From CAZFLM01 sp964519955 (GTDB taxonomy: Bacteria > Armatimonadota > Chthonomonadetes > Chthonomonadales > CAJBBX01): DNA of 64,000 bases. The translations under genes were made by a program, and so were the position numbers. Below are positions 8,057 through 17,386 of the stretch, one piece after another. Every line of letters starts with the position of its first letter. Within the stretch, counting starts at the first letter, position 1. The stretch lies in the NCBI GenBank assembly GCA_964519955.1, contig CAZFLM010000020.1, forward strand, positions 25,787 through 89,786, given 5' to 3'. The notes beneath the pieces were generated by a model. It ran no database searches, was not told the DNA's origin, and saw only the letters and a list, made by a program, of their open reading frames with translations.

Positions 8057-10756
8057 TTAGGCCTCGCGCGGCGGCATGACGCGTCGCAACTCGGCGAGTG
8101 CCCTTGTCTCGCCCAACTGCCTGGCGCCGGAAACGTAGAAGTTCGCCACCGACTTGCCGTGGAACTGCGAGACCTTGGCGCTAACGATGTGCCAGCCCAA
8201 CGAGGAGAGGGCGCCGCTGACCCGGTAGAGCGCCGCCTGGGGATCCGCCGAGACCACCTCCACCACGCTGTACTTCTCCGTCAGATCGTTGCGGATAGCG
8301 AGGTGGTCCACCTGGCCGCCGACGCCAGCCACCTTGCGCTTCTTCTCCAACAGCGCGTCCACGGTCGTCTCGCCCATGAGCACGGACGTCAGGTTGGTCG
8401 CGATCTCCTTGCGCTTGCCGGAGGTGAGCTGGCGACCGCGGAAGTCGACGTAGAGCGTGTCGATCGCGACGCTCTCGCTCACGCCGGCGAACAGGTCGTC
8501 GCCCGCGCCGCCCTGCGTCGGCGTGTGGCGCGTGAACACCTGCGCGCTGTGCACCGTCAGGTCGCCCGCGTAGAGCACGCCGGCGATCTTCGAGAGGAGT
8601 CCCGGCTGCGGGTCGTCGAGCGTGCACACGGTGACCTCGGTGAACGTGGAGTCGCGGTCGCTGACGAAGTCCACCACGGGCTGCCCGAGCCTCGCGCGCC
8701 GCGCGTAGCCGATGTGCAGCGTCATGTCGGACAGGCTCGTGTTGAGGATGTACGGGGCGGGCATGCCGGCGACGTGTGCGGCCACCTCCTCGCGCGGCAG
8801 GTTCTCGGCGGTCAGCTCCTTCAGCAGCCGTTTGCGCGTCCGCGTCAGGTCCGCGTCGTCGTAGCCCTCGCCCTCCTCCGCCACCAGGGCGCGCTCGGCC
8901 CGGCGGTAGAGGTCGCGCAGGAACCGCGCCTTGACCTGCGTCCACACGCCCGCGCCCACGGCGCTCGTGTCCGCGTAGGTCAGCAGGTACAGCATGTTCA
9001 GCCGGTCGATGTCGCCGACGGTGGCGGCGAACTCGCGGATGGTCTCGTCCAGATTCAGGTCGCGCAGGCGCGATACCTCGTCCATGAGCTGGTGGTGGCG
9101 CACCAGGAAGGCCACGTTGCCCCGCGCGGTGTCGTTCCACCCGAGGCGCTCGCACACCGCCTCGGCAAGCTCCGCTCCCACCTCCGAGTGCGCCCGCCCG
9201 TGCTGCAGCTTGCCGGCGTCGTGCAGCAGCGCCGCCAGATAGAGCTGCTCCGGGTTCGGCAGCTCCAGCATCAGCAGGCGGAGATCGCGCAGGTCCTCGT
9301 GTACGTCGGGCCGCCGCAGCCCGTCCAGGTTGCGAACGACGTGCAGCGTGTGCTGGCCGACGGTGTAGTCGTGCGACGGATCGTAGGGGATCAGGTCCAT
9401 CGTGCGGCCCGTCTCCGGCAGCACCCAGCCCAGGATGCCCAGCTCGGCCATGCGCTGCAGCGTCGGGAACGTGCCGCGAGCCGACGACAGGATGCGCGTG
9501 AAGACGTCCGAGGCCTGCTCGGGGTCGCCGATCGCCGGGTTGCCCGCCAGCAGGTCCTGGGCAGCACCGGCCAGCGCGTCGCCGAATTCCAGGCCGTGGC
9601 GCTGCGCGATCTCGCAGGCCCACAGCATCCAGATGGGGTCCTCCGATGCTAGCGCCTCGCCTGCAGGTTCGATCCGGCCCTCGACGCAATCCAGCCCGAT
9701 GCCGAGCACGATCCGGCTGCGCTCCGCCCGACGCATCACCTGCATCGCGATCTGGTGCAGCGTCGAGGCGTGCCGGTAGAAGTCGGCCATGAACTGCTCG
9801 ACGGGAGGCACCGACTCGGGCGTGAGCGGAGCCCCGTCGGCGCCGTAGCCCAGCAGCGCCGCGACCTCCTCCTGGCGCGTTACCACCAACTGGTCGCGCT
9901 CCTCGCCGGTCAGCACGTGCAGGGCGTTCCGGACGCGGAACAGGAACTCCTTCGCCGCCCGCGCGCGCTCCGCCATGGTCTGCGAGACGCCTGCGTGACG
10001 CACGAGCGCCGGGAACGAACGGTCGCCGCGCGCCTGGGACGCATCCAGTCCCTCGCGTGCCTGGGTCAGCCACACAGCCGTGTGCAGGTCGCGCAGGCCG
10101 CCCGCGCCGGTCTTCAGGTTGGGCTCCACCACGCGCGGCGTCCAGTTGGCGTCGGCGAGCTGCTTGCGGCGCTCTTCCAGCTTGGCGAAGATGAACTCCG
10201 CGTGGTTGAACCCGAACTGGAACTCGTCCTCGAACTGGATGAACAGCCGGTTGCTGCCGGCGATGAGGCGCGCGTCGAGCAGCCCGCACGTGGTCTGGTG
10301 GTCCAGGCTGGCGCAGTCTTCGAGCAGGCGGTAGGCATACCCCACGTCGATCTTGTTCTCGTCGATGAACACGCGCATCACCAGCGTGAACATCTCCTTG
10401 ATGACCCGGTCGACAAGCGGGTCGCCGTCGCGATGGGGGATGAACGTGATGTCGATGTCGGAGTACGGGCACATCTCGCGGCGCCCGTAGCCTCCGGTGG
10501 CGACGACGGCGATGGGGATGCTGTCCGGGGCGGCGCCTCCGCCCGCCTTCAAGCACGCGAGGGTGAGGATGCGCCGCATCAGGGCGTCGACGCCGTCGCT
10601 GTAGTCCGTCGCCACCGCCAGGCCGCCCTCGCCGGCGCGCACGCGGTCGGCGATGCAGGCGCGGTAGCGGCGCAGGTACTCGGCGAGTCCCGCGATGTCG
10701 TCGATCCCGTTCAGCGCAGGAAGCGGGGAGGCGGAGCTTGGATCCATGGCGCCCAT
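8057..10756 (-). CDS. glnD: bifunctional [protein-PII] uridylyltransferase/uridylyl-removing enzyme
   Basis: GlnD uridylylates PII signalling proteins under nitrogen limitation and removes UMP when glutamine is high. The roughly 899-residue protein has the family's full set of domains. The nucleotidyltransferase motif GGYGRREMCPYSDID is at about 88-102. The linker with KTGAGGLRDLHTA follows. The metal-dependent HD domain has LYLAALLHDAGKLQHGRAHSEVG. Two C-terminal ACT domains sense glutamine (around TEVTVCTLDDPQPGLLS and near YSVVEVVSADPQAALY). The start is uncertain: ATG 10756 is used here, but ATG 10747 or 10783 are also in frame and none has a strong ribosome site. It is convergent with apbE and stands alone. 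No PII or glutamine synthetase gene is in the window. Confidence 0.95.
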   Translation of the reverse strand: MGAMDPSSASPLPALNGIDDIAGLAEYLRRYRACIADRVRAGEGGLAVATDYSDGVDALMRRILTLACLKAGGGAAPDSIPIAVVATGGYGRREMCPYSDIDITFIPHRDGDPLVDRVIKEMFTLVMRVFIDENKIDVGYAYRLLEDCASLDHQTTCGLLDARLIAGSNRLFIQFEDEFQFGFNHAEFIFAKLEERRKQLADANWTPRVVEPNLKTGAGGLRDLHTAVWLTQAREGLDASQARGDRSFPALVRHAGVSQTMAERARAAKEFLFRVRNALHVLTGEERDQLVVTRQEEVAALLGYGADGAPLTPESVPPVEQFMADFYRHASTLHQIAMQVMRRAERSRIVLGIGLDCVEGRIEPAGEALASEDPIWMLWACEIAQRHGLEFGDALAGAAQDLLAGNPAIGDPEQASDVFTRILSSARGTFPTLQRMAELGILGWVLPETGRTMDLIPYDPSHDYTVGQHTLHVVRNLDGLRRPDVHEDLRDLRLLMLELPNPEQLYLAALLHDAGKLQHGRAHSEVGAELAEAVCERLGWNDTARGNVAFLVRHHQLMDEVSRLRDLNLDETIREFAATVGDIDRLNMLYLLTYADTSAVGAGVWTQVKARFLRDLYRRAERALVAEEGEGYDDADLTRTRKRLLKELTAENLPREEVAAHVAGMPAPYILNTSLSDMTLHIGYARRARLGQPVVDFVSDRDSTFTEVTVCTLDDPQPGLLSKIAGVLYAGDLTVHSAQVFTRHTPTQGGAGDDLFAGVSESVAIDTLYVDFRGRQLTSGKRKEIATNLTSVLMGETTVDALLEKKRKVAGVGGQVDHLAIRNDLTEKYSVVEVVSADPQAALYRVSGALSSLGWHIVSAKVSQFHGKSVANFYVSGARQLGETRALAELRRVMPPREA

Positions 10757-10801
10757 TGTAGCGCGAGACCCGCGCGTTGGCAACGCCCGCCGTCACTTCA
10801 C

Positions 10802-10840
10802 GAAGCCCCCGCCCCTTGCGGGAGGGGTCTGGGGGAGCGG
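10802..10840. repeat. GC-rich hairpin repeat family A, copy 1
   Basis: The core CCCCCGCCCCTTGCGGGAG is followed by a G-rich tail (TCTGGGGGAGCGG). CCCGC and GCGGG arms and the C-rich/G-rich halves can pair into a hairpin. It differs from copies 2-4 by a few bases in the tail. Confidence 0.8.
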
Positions 10841-10868
10841 TTCGCTCTGCCCTGCGCCGCGTCGCCCT

Positions 10869-10910
10869 GAAGCCCCCGCCCCTTGCGGGAGGGGGTTGGG
10901 GGAGGGGTTG
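10869..10910. repeat. GC-rich hairpin repeat family A, copy 2
   Basis: Same core CCCCCGCCCCTTGCGGGAG followed by GGGGTTGGGGGAGGGGTTG. It lies 67 bp after copy 1 in the same orientation, and it matches the copies at 33201 and 33371 through the whole 40-bp unit. Confidence 0.85.
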
Positions 10911-11290
10911 GCAAGGCAGACACAGAGAAGGGGAAGGCGCCATGCCCCCGCGACGGCGCCTTCCCCAGTTGGACGTACCGGGTACCGAAAGCAGCCACGC
11001 TGCCGTCCTGCTTGCGGCTGACAACCGATACAACCTGCAATACGTAGCGTGCCAAAGGAATGCTCCCGAGAACCTGCGAGAGGATTTGCCGAGTTGCGGG
11101 GAGAAGAAAGGGCGCGGGCGCGCGATGCCGGAGCGGCGTGCGCGCCAGGCACTAGCCCGATCTGTTCGTCCACTGCCAGGGAAGGCGCCGATGCCCATCC
11201 CGTCGCAGCGCTCGGGCGACGATCGGGCAAGCATAGAGCAGACGAGCGGCGCGGCGACCGATCGGCGCGCCGCCGACAGGAGAGTGCATC

Positions 11291-12310
11291 ATGTTTCGGG
11301 TGGCAATGGTCGGCGCCGGCGGAATGGCCGGCGTGCATGCCGGATGCTACGCACGACTGCCGAACGCGACCGTCGTCGGCGTCATGGACAAGCGCCAGGA
11401 AGCCGCGGACGCCCTCGCGGCGACGCACAACGCGCCAGCTTTCACCGACTTCGCGGCGATGATGGACGCTGTGAAGCCCGACATCGTTGACGTATGCGTG
11501 CCGACCCCGTGGCATGTCGACTACGTGGTCCCGGCCGCGAGCTACCCGCTCAAGGGGATCAGCGTCGAGAAGCCCATGGGGCGCACCGTCGCCGACTGCC
11601 AGAAGATGATCGCCGCGTGCGAAGCCGCCGGCATCCCTCTGTTCGTGGCTCACGTCCTGCGCTTCTTCCCGGAGTACGCGGGCACCAAGGCGCAGGTCGA
11701 CGGCGGCGCGGTCGGAAACGTGGCTGCCGTGCGCACCCGCCGCGGCGGTCCGTTCCCGCGTGCGTGGGAGAACTGGTACGGCAAGCTGGACTGGAGCGGC
11801 GGCCTCACGCTGGATCTCATCATCCACGACTTCGACTGGCTGCGCTGGACGTTCGGCGAGGTGGAGCGCGTCTACGCCAAGGGCCTCATGGGCGGCCAGC
11901 CCGCCGGCGCTGAAGTGGCGATCGACTACGCGCTGGTCACGATGCGGTTCGTGTCGGGCGTCATCGCGCACGTCGAGGGCACCTGGGCCGATCCGGGCGG
12001 CTTCAAGGTCGGCATCGAGGTCGCCGGCGACGAGGGGCTGCTGGAGTACAACTTCAACCAGCCTTCCGGCTCGCCGTTCGTCGCGTCCGTCGCGCAGTCT
12101 GCCACTGGCGGCGGCGTGGCGGTTCCGGAGAGCCCGGTAGCGGTGATCCCGTACCAGTTGGAGCTGGCTCACTTCCTCGACTGCCTCGAGCGCGGGGTGC
12201 CGCCGAGCATCTCGCCGCGCGATGGCCTGGAGGCCGTGCGTATCGCTCTGGCGGTGATCGAGTCGATGAAGACCGGCAAGCCCGTGGCTGTCGCCGGGTT
12301 CGGGGAGTGA
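11291..12310 (+). CDS. Gfo/Idh/MocA family oxidoreductase (cytoplasmic)
   Basis: A 339-residue NAD(P)-dependent sugar or polyol dehydrogenase of the Gfo/Idh/MocA family. It has no signal peptide. The Rossmann motif VAMVGAGGMAGVHAG begins at residue 4 and the signature SVEKPMGRT is near residue 93. In the substrate domain, GGLTLDLIIHDFDWLRW (about 174-190) carries the conserved catalytic Asp/His pair. ATG 11291 follows ACAGGAGAGTGCATC, a clear ribosome site. It is first of three related genes on this strand. The next begins 4 bp after its stop and the third follows a DUF5060 hydrolase. The arrangement suggests an operon for oxidative processing of sugars released by that hydrolase. The substrate is unknown. 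Confidence 0.92.
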   Translation: MFRVAMVGAGGMAGVHAGCYARLPNATVVGVMDKRQEAADALAATHNAPAFTDFAAMMDAVKPDIVDVCVPTPWHVDYVVPAASYPLKGISVEKPMGRTVADCQKMIAACEAAGIPLFVAHVLRFFPEYAGTKAQVDGGAVGNVAAVRTRRGGPFPRAWENWYGKLDWSGGLTLDLIIHDFDWLRWTFGEVERVYAKGLMGGQPAGAEVAIDYALVTMRFVSGVIAHVEGTWADPGGFKVGIEVAGDEGLLEYNFNQPSGSPFVASVAQSATGGGVAVPESPVAVIPYQLELAHFLDCLERGVPPSISPRDGLEAVRIALAVIESMKTGKPVAVAGFGE

Positions 12311-12314
12311 CGAC

Positions 12315-13304
12315 ATGGCCCTCAGAGTAGGCGTAATGAGTTTCGCTCATCTCCACGCGATGAGCTATGCGGCGTCGATCAACGAGTTGGCGTCGGCCGA
12401 GTTCGTGGGGATCGCGGACCACGATCAGGCGCGCGCGGAACAGATGGCCGCGACGTTCAAGACCAGGGCGTTCGCCAGCTACGCGGAACTCCTCGCGAGC
12501 GACGTCGAGGCCGTGGTCATCGCGAGCGAGAACATCCGCCATCGCGAGTTGGTTGAGATGGCGGCGGCCGCGAAGAAGCACATCATCTGCGAGAAGCCGC
12601 TCGCCACCACGCTGGCCGACGGGCAGGCGATGATCGATGCCTGCAAAGCGGCGGGCGTCCAGTTGATGACGGCGTTCCCGTGCCGGTTCAGCCCGGCGAT
12701 GGGGCGCGTCAAGGCGTCCGTCGAGCAGGGACGCATCGGCAAGATCCTGGCGATCCGCGGCACCAACCGTGGGCGCTGCCCGGGCGGGTGGTTCATCGAC
12801 AAGTCGCTCAGCGGCGGCGGCGCGGTGATCGACCATACGGTGCACGTCACCGACCTCATCCGGTGGCTCACGGGCAAGGAAGTGGTCGAGGTCTATGCGG
12901 AGTCGTCCAACCGGACGCTCCACCAGGACTTCGAGGACATCGGCTTCCTGACGCTGGGTCTCGACGGCGGCACGTTCGCCACGCTCGACGCGAGCTGGTC
13001 GCGCCCGAAGTCGTTCCCGACGTGGGGCGACGTGACGATGGCCGTCGTCGGCGAGACGGGCACCCTGTACCTGGACATGTTCTCCCAGAACCTCGTGGTC
13101 TACTCGGACAAGACCGGCGGCACGAGCTGGCACCCCTGGGGCAGCAACATCGACACGCTCATGATGAGTGCGTTCGTCGAAGCCATCGCTTCGGGCGCAC
13201 CCGTGCCCATCACCGGCGAAGACGGGCTCCGGGCAGCCGAGGTCGCCCTGGCGGCCTATCGGTCGATCGAGGCTGGCACGCCGGTTCCCCTGCCGGCCGC
13301 CTGA
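12315..13304 (+). CDS. Gfo/Idh/MocA family oxidoreductase (cytoplasmic), second of tandem pair
   Basis: A 329-residue member of the same family as the preceding gene but clearly divergent from it. The N-terminal Rossmann segment is LRVGVMSFAHLHAMSY, in which the usual GxGxxG is replaced by MSFAHLHA, as in a subset of MocA-like enzymes. The signature CEKPLATT is near residue 94 and GGGAVIDHTVHVTDLIRWL (about 164-182) holds the catalytic His. There is no signal peptide. ATG 12315 uses GGGGAG from the end of the preceding gene as ribosome site, so the two are very likely co-translated. The altered dinucleotide-binding loop may change cofactor preference or mark a non-dehydrogenase role. Confidence 0.9.
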   Translation: MALRVGVMSFAHLHAMSYAASINELASAEFVGIADHDQARAEQMAATFKTRAFASYAELLASDVEAVVIASENIRHRELVEMAAAAKKHIICEKPLATTLADGQAMIDACKAAGVQLMTAFPCRFSPAMGRVKASVEQGRIGKILAIRGTNRGRCPGGWFIDKSLSGGGAVIDHTVHVTDLIRWLTGKEVVEVYAESSNRTLHQDFEDIGFLTLGLDGGTFATLDASWSRPKSFPTWGDVTMAVVGETGTLYLDMFSQNLVVYSDKTGGTSWHPWGSNIDTLMMSAFVEAIASGAPVPITGEDGLRAAEVALAAYRSIEAGTPVPLPAA

Positions 13305-13373
13305 CGAATCAGCGACCGCGCGAGCAGGGGTGGGGCGCCATGCGCCTCGCCCCTGCCGCGCCCACCCACCCGA

Positions 13374-15794
13374 ATGGCCTCGCCCATGCAGAACTCAAGC
13401 CTCCTCGTGGCGCTGTTCCTGGCCGCATTTGCTGCTCCCGTCGCCCGCGGTCAGGCGCAGCCTGCTCCATTGTCAAGCAACGCCAAGCTGCGCATTCGCT
13501 CCATCGTGTCCAACAGGTCCGCCGTCGCGTGTTTCGGGCTGTACCAGTTGACCCTCGGGATCGACGCGACCTTCGACAACCCGTTCGACCCCGACGACGT
13601 GGACGTGTGGGCGGACATGAAGTCGCCGACCGGCCGCCAACTGCGCGTGAACGCCTACTATGACCAGCCGTTCACCCGGAAGCTGGAGAACGGGAAGGAG
13701 GTCATCGAGCCGGCGGGCGACGCGCGCTGGATGCTGCGCTTCACCCCGGGCGAGGCGGGCGAGTGGCGCTACCGCCTGATGGCCAAGGACCGCAGCGGCA
13801 CCACCGGCGGGCCCGAGGCCGCCTTCAGCGTGATGCCATCGGCAGCGGCCGGCTTCATCGTGCGCTCCCCGAAGGCCCCGGGCCTGTTTGCTCGCTCGGT
13901 TGGCACGGCCTTCGTGCCCGTCGGCGTGAACATGGGGTGGGGCGGCGCGCGCGGTACCTACGACTTCGACGACTGGCTGCCAGCGTTCGGCAAGGGCGGC
14001 GGCAGCCTGATCCGCCTCTGGATGTGCTCCTGGAACTGCGCGCTCGAGTGGTCGGCCGAGAACCGGGGCGACTGGCGCGCGGGCGCCTACCACGGCGTCG
14101 GCGTCTATAGCCTGGACAACGCCTGGAAGCTCGACCAGATCCTCGACCGGGCAGCCGCGAACGGCGTGGCTGTCATGCTCTGCCTCGGCACCTTCGGGGA
14201 GTTCACCGAGGGCGGGTACTTCAACGAAGGCCAGTGGAAAGCGAACCCGTACAACGCGGCCAACGGCGGGCCCTGCAAGACGCCGGACGAGTTCTGGACC
14301 AACGAGACCGCCCGCAAGCTCTACCGCCGCCGGCTCCGGTACCTCGCGGCTCGCTACGGCTGGCGCACCAACGTGCAGTCGTGGGAGTTCTGGAACGAGG
14401 TGCCGCCGCGTCCGGAGTGGCTGGCCGAGATGGCGCGGTACCTGAAGGGCGCCGGTGAGTTCGCCGGAGCGCCGGCCGACCCGCACGGGCACCTGGTGTC
14501 GACATCGTACGGGAACGAGGCAGTGTGGAAGACGCCCGAGATCGACTTCACGATGTCGCACCACTACGGCACCGGCGATCGGCCGGACCACGCGCCCATC
14601 ATCGCCGATGACGCCGACGCGCATGCCGCCCTGGGCAAGCCGCACCTCATGGCCGAGTTCGGCATCGACTACCGCAAGCCGGACGGCGAGTACGACCCCA
14701 AGGGCATCAACCTCCACAACGGCCTCTGGGCATCGCTGGCCGCGGGCAACGCCGGCACCGCGATGCTCTGGTGGTGGGACAACTACCTCCACCCGAAGGG
14801 CCTGTGGCAGGCGTTCGCGCCCGTCCGCCAGTTCGTCGACGCGGTCCCGTGGGGTGAGGGCGCGTGGAAGCCCGCGCGCATCGACGAACCTCGCGGCGAT
14901 GCAGGCAGCGAGGCGCTGCACGAGATGGTCTACCCGGCCTCAGGTGGCTGGGACAAGGCGAGCGCGACGGAGTACACGCTCGATCCCGGCGGCGTGCGAG
15001 GCGGCCTGGGGCTGCCGGGCTTCCTCTTCTCGCCCGGCAAGGCGGACATGCGCACCACGCCGGAGTTCCACGTGGACTTCAAGAAGGGCGGCAGGTTCGT
15101 CCTGCGCGTGAGTTCGGTCTGCCAGAAGGCCAGGCTGCGGTTCGAGCTGGACGGGGCGCTGGCGAAGGATATCCTGTTCGATCCATCGCCCGTGAAGCCC
15201 GGCGAGCAGGCCGAGTACAAGAGCACGGAGCTGCTGAAGCAGTACAACGTGTACCAGGCGCTCTACGAGAAGGACTACGGCATCGACATCCCGGCCGGGC
15301 GCCATGTCGTGAAGCTGGACGTGGCTGAGGGCGACTGGCTGAGCCTCGAGAGCATCGCGCTGACCAACTACCGGAGCAGCCCATTCCCGCAACTCGACGT
15401 TCGCGGGCGGACCAACGGCAAGGCTGCGTTTGTGTGGGTGCACAACCCGAAGCACAACTGGAAGCGCGTGCTGGCCGGCGAGGCCATCGCCCCGGTCGCC
15501 GGCGCCACGTACGCCCTGCGCGACCTGCCCGACGGCGCGTACTCCGTCGCCTGGTGGGACACGTGGAAGGGCGGGGAGCCCCGGCGCGAGTGGATCGTGT
15601 GCCGCGCGGGCGAACTCAAGCTCGCCCTGCCGCCGGTGGCGACCGACATAGCCGTCATCGTGGCGCCTGAGGCCCCCAAACCGGCTGGCGACGCCAAGGC
15701 CAAGGCGCCTGGCGCACCCACAGGCGCCGGAGCCGCCAAGCCCCAACCAGCGAAGGCGCCAGCGGGCCGCGAGGGGAAGAAGTCAGGCCGCTAG
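13374..15794 (+). CDS. secreted DUF5060 cellulase-like glycoside hydrolase
   Basis: An 806-residue exported glycoside hydrolase. After a signal peptide (residues 5-26, ending ARGQ) comes a DUF5060 immunoglobulin-like domain at about 40-155. A GH5-like TIM barrel follows at about 165-500. N341-E342 in SWEFWNEV is the likely acid/base, and E428 in HLMAEFGID the nucleophile. A beta-sandwich region (about 520-680) and a terminal Ala/Pro/Lys tail complete it. DUF5060 proteins act on plant or microbial polysaccharides, but the specificity here is unknown. ATG 13374 is the first start, and ATG 13386 (MQNSS) would give a tighter signal peptide. No strong ribosome site is seen for either. It sits between cytoplasmic Gfo/Idh/MocA genes on the same strand, 69 bp from the previous and 96 bp from the next. 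Confidence 0.86.
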   Translation: MASPMQNSSLLVALFLAAFAAPVARGQAQPAPLSSNAKLRIRSIVSNRSAVACFGLYQLTLGIDATFDNPFDPDDVDVWADMKSPTGRQLRVNAYYDQPFTRKLENGKEVIEPAGDARWMLRFTPGEAGEWRYRLMAKDRSGTTGGPEAAFSVMPSAAAGFIVRSPKAPGLFARSVGTAFVPVGVNMGWGGARGTYDFDDWLPAFGKGGGSLIRLWMCSWNCALEWSAENRGDWRAGAYHGVGVYSLDNAWKLDQILDRAAANGVAVMLCLGTFGEFTEGGYFNEGQWKANPYNAANGGPCKTPDEFWTNETARKLYRRRLRYLAARYGWRTNVQSWEFWNEVPPRPEWLAEMARYLKGAGEFAGAPADPHGHLVSTSYGNEAVWKTPEIDFTMSHHYGTGDRPDHAPIIADDADAHAALGKPHLMAEFGIDYRKPDGEYDPKGINLHNGLWASLAAGNAGTAMLWWWDNYLHPKGLWQAFAPVRQFVDAVPWGEGAWKPARIDEPRGDAGSEALHEMVYPASGGWDKASATEYTLDPGGVRGGLGLPGFLFSPGKADMRTTPEFHVDFKKGGRFVLRVSSVCQKARLRFELDGALAKDILFDPSPVKPGEQAEYKSTELLKQYNVYQALYEKDYGIDIPAGRHVVKLDVAEGDWLSLESIALTNYRSSPFPQLDVRGRTNGKAAFVWVHNPKHNWKRVLAGEAIAPVAGATYALRDLPDGAYSVAWWDTWKGGEPRREWIVCRAGELKLALPPVATDIAVIVAPEAPKPAGDAKAKAPGAPTGAGAAKPQPAKAPAGREGKKSGR

Positions 15795-15890
15795 CGAGCC
15801 AGGATCCGTGCTGCATGTGCGTGCCGTGTCGGAGTGCCGGCCGCCGTGGAAGCCGGTTCTGCAGGGAACGACAGCCAACAGGAGACACCA

Positions 15891-16880
15891 GTGGATCAGA
15901 TGCATATCGGCGTGATAGGGTGCGGCGACATGGCGAACACGCTGCTGCGCAAGTGCGTGGACATGGGCCAGCGCGTCGTCGCCGTCTACGACCCCAGCGA
16001 GGCGGCCGTGGAGAAGGCCAGGGAGGCGTACGGCGCCACCCCGTCGGACAGCCCCGAGGCGCTGTGCGCCCGCGAGGACGTGAACACCATCCTCGTCGGG
16101 TCGCCGCCCGCGTTCCACATCGAGGGCGTGCTCGCCGCTGCCGCGGCCGGCAAGCCAGTCTACAGCGAGAAGCCGCTCGCGACGAACGTGGCGGACTGCG
16201 ACAAGATGATCGCCGCCTGCAAGGCAGCCGGTGTGCCGCTGTTCGTGGGGCAGGTGCTGCGCCTGTTCCCGCTCTTCTGGCAGTCGAAGGAGCTGATCGA
16301 CGCCGGCAAGATCGGCACACCGAAGGCAGTCCGCATTGTGCGCACGGGCTACTCGACCGCGTTCGGCTCGGGCTGGCGCTCCAGGAAGGCCGAGGCAGGG
16401 GGCCTGCTCTACGAGATCAACGTGCACGAGCTGGACTACATGCGCTTCCTCCTCGGCGACCCGGTGGAGGTCTACGCGCGGTTCCACAACATCGTGGGGC
16501 AGATGGACTACGAAGACCAGGCGTTCGTGCTCGTCACGTTCGCAAGCGGCGCAGTGGGCTCGCTGCACGCGTCCATGTCCTCGGCGATCGGCGAGTACAA
16601 CGTGGCGATCCAGGGCACGGTCGGCACGATGGTCCACGGCGGGTTCGGCGGCGAGCTGAGGCTGCAGACCTTCGCCGGCGAGACGGAGCAGCGCACCCCG
16701 CAGGACGTGCCGGAGCCCGATGGCTACAACCGGGAGCTGCGGTCATGGATCGACTCCCTCACGCTCGGCGCCGCCCCGATGTTCACGGGCGAGGACGGCC
16801 GCGCCTGCGTGGCCATGGCGCAGGCAGCGTGCATCTCGGCGGAAGAGGGCCGCCCGGTCAAGATCGCCGAGCTGGGGTAG
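15891..16880 (+). CDS. Gfo/Idh/MocA family oxidoreductase (cytoplasmic)
   Basis: A 329-residue NAD(P)-dependent oxidoreductase. GTG at 15891 is chosen because ACAGGAGA sits five bases before it. ATG 15900 is the alternative, and a longer frame from 15834 lacks a ribosome site. The Rossmann loop HIGVIGCGDMANTLL begins at residue 5, the signature SEKPLATN is near residue 94, and GGLLYEINVHELDYMRFLL (about 175-193) carries the conserved His. It is more similar in layout to the gene at 11291 than to that at 12315. It follows the DUF5060 hydrolase and is last in the + strand cluster. The DUF5658 gene points toward it from the right. Confidence 0.91.
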   Translation: MDQMHIGVIGCGDMANTLLRKCVDMGQRVVAVYDPSEAAVEKAREAYGATPSDSPEALCAREDVNTILVGSPPAFHIEGVLAAAAAGKPVYSEKPLATNVADCDKMIAACKAAGVPLFVGQVLRLFPLFWQSKELIDAGKIGTPKAVRIVRTGYSTAFGSGWRSRKAEAGGLLYEINVHELDYMRFLLGDPVEVYARFHNIVGQMDYEDQAFVLVTFASGAVGSLHASMSSAIGEYNVAIQGTVGTMVHGGFGGELRLQTFAGETEQRTPQDVPEPDGYNRELRSWIDSLTLGAAPMFTGEDGRACVAMAQAACISAEEGRPVKIAELG

Positions 16881-16952
16881 GGCATCGGACGTGGCGGAGG
16901 ATCAGAGCCGCGCGTGCCAGCCAGCGGATGACCCATGCGCTCCGGCCTGGAG

Positions 16953-16972
16953 GGTGGCGCTCCGTCGCCACC
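16953..16972. terminator. hairpin between convergent genes
   Basis: GGTGGCG (16953-16959) pairs perfectly with CGCCACC (16966-16972) around CTCCGT. It fills the 93-bp gap between the ends of two convergent genes. A related form occurs at 37801-37820, where the flanking CGGCCTGG is also shared, so it is both a likely terminator and a repeat family. Confidence 0.5.
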
Positions 16973-16973
16973 G

Positions 16974-17300
16974 TCACCAGTGCAGGTTGTACCGGATGAA
17001 CGCGAGCGCGTACGCCCCCACATAGACGGCGATGGCGACCCGGAGGGCGGACCGCACGAAGGCTGGCCGGTATCGGCGGGCGTACTCGGCAATCGAGAGA
17101 GGGATGGCGAGCGCCAGGAACTTGGCGAACGCGAAACCCCAGGGGCCGAACGAGTGGAGCACCGACGCCATCAGCGGGTTTGCCTCATAGGCGTGACGCG
17201 TCGCGACGAGGTAGACGGTGCTCAGGAGATCGGCGCCGCCTATCAGGGCGACGGCGGTAGTCTCCGGCAGCACGTAGTTGCTTCGAGGTTCGTTATCCAT
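16974..17300 (-). CDS. small DUF5658-like membrane protein
   Basis: A 108-residue protein with three predicted membrane segments (about 16-32, 50-75 and 84-103). The sequence GGADLLSTVYLVATRHAYEANPLM resembles the DUF5658 pattern, in which a DLxTT-type motif in the first helix is followed by EANPLM at the membrane edge. Function is unknown for the family. ATG 17300 begins MDNEPRSN. It is a single gene between clusters, convergent with an oxidoreductase. Confidence 0.7.
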   Translation of the reverse strand: MDNEPRSNYVLPETTAVALIGGADLLSTVYLVATRHAYEANPLMASVLHSFGPWGFAFAKFLALAIPLSIAEYARRYRPAFVRSALRVAIAVYVGAYALAFIRYNLHW

Positions 17301-17386
17301 CGTCTGCTCAGGTGCATACGGCGCGGCAGTTGCCTGCCGCGCCGCTTGCTTCAGCCTATATCATAGCACGCAACCCGTGCCGCCGC

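Larger units (their letters stand above)
10784..11290. other. 507-bp intergenic region with two hairpin repeats
   Basis: This divergent gap between glnD and the first + strand oxidoreductase holds two copies of a GC-rich repeat (separate entries). The rest, about 10911-11270, has no convincing coding frame. Short open frames there are translations of the repeat or lack ribosome sites. The last bases carry ACAGGAGAG, the ribosome site of the downstream gene. Confidence 0.7.

Noticed and set aside
10798..11055. Small open frame on the - strand in the glnD upstream region
   Set aside because: Half of it is the translation of repeat family A (proline/arginine-rich), and the other half has no similarity that I recognise and no ribosome site.
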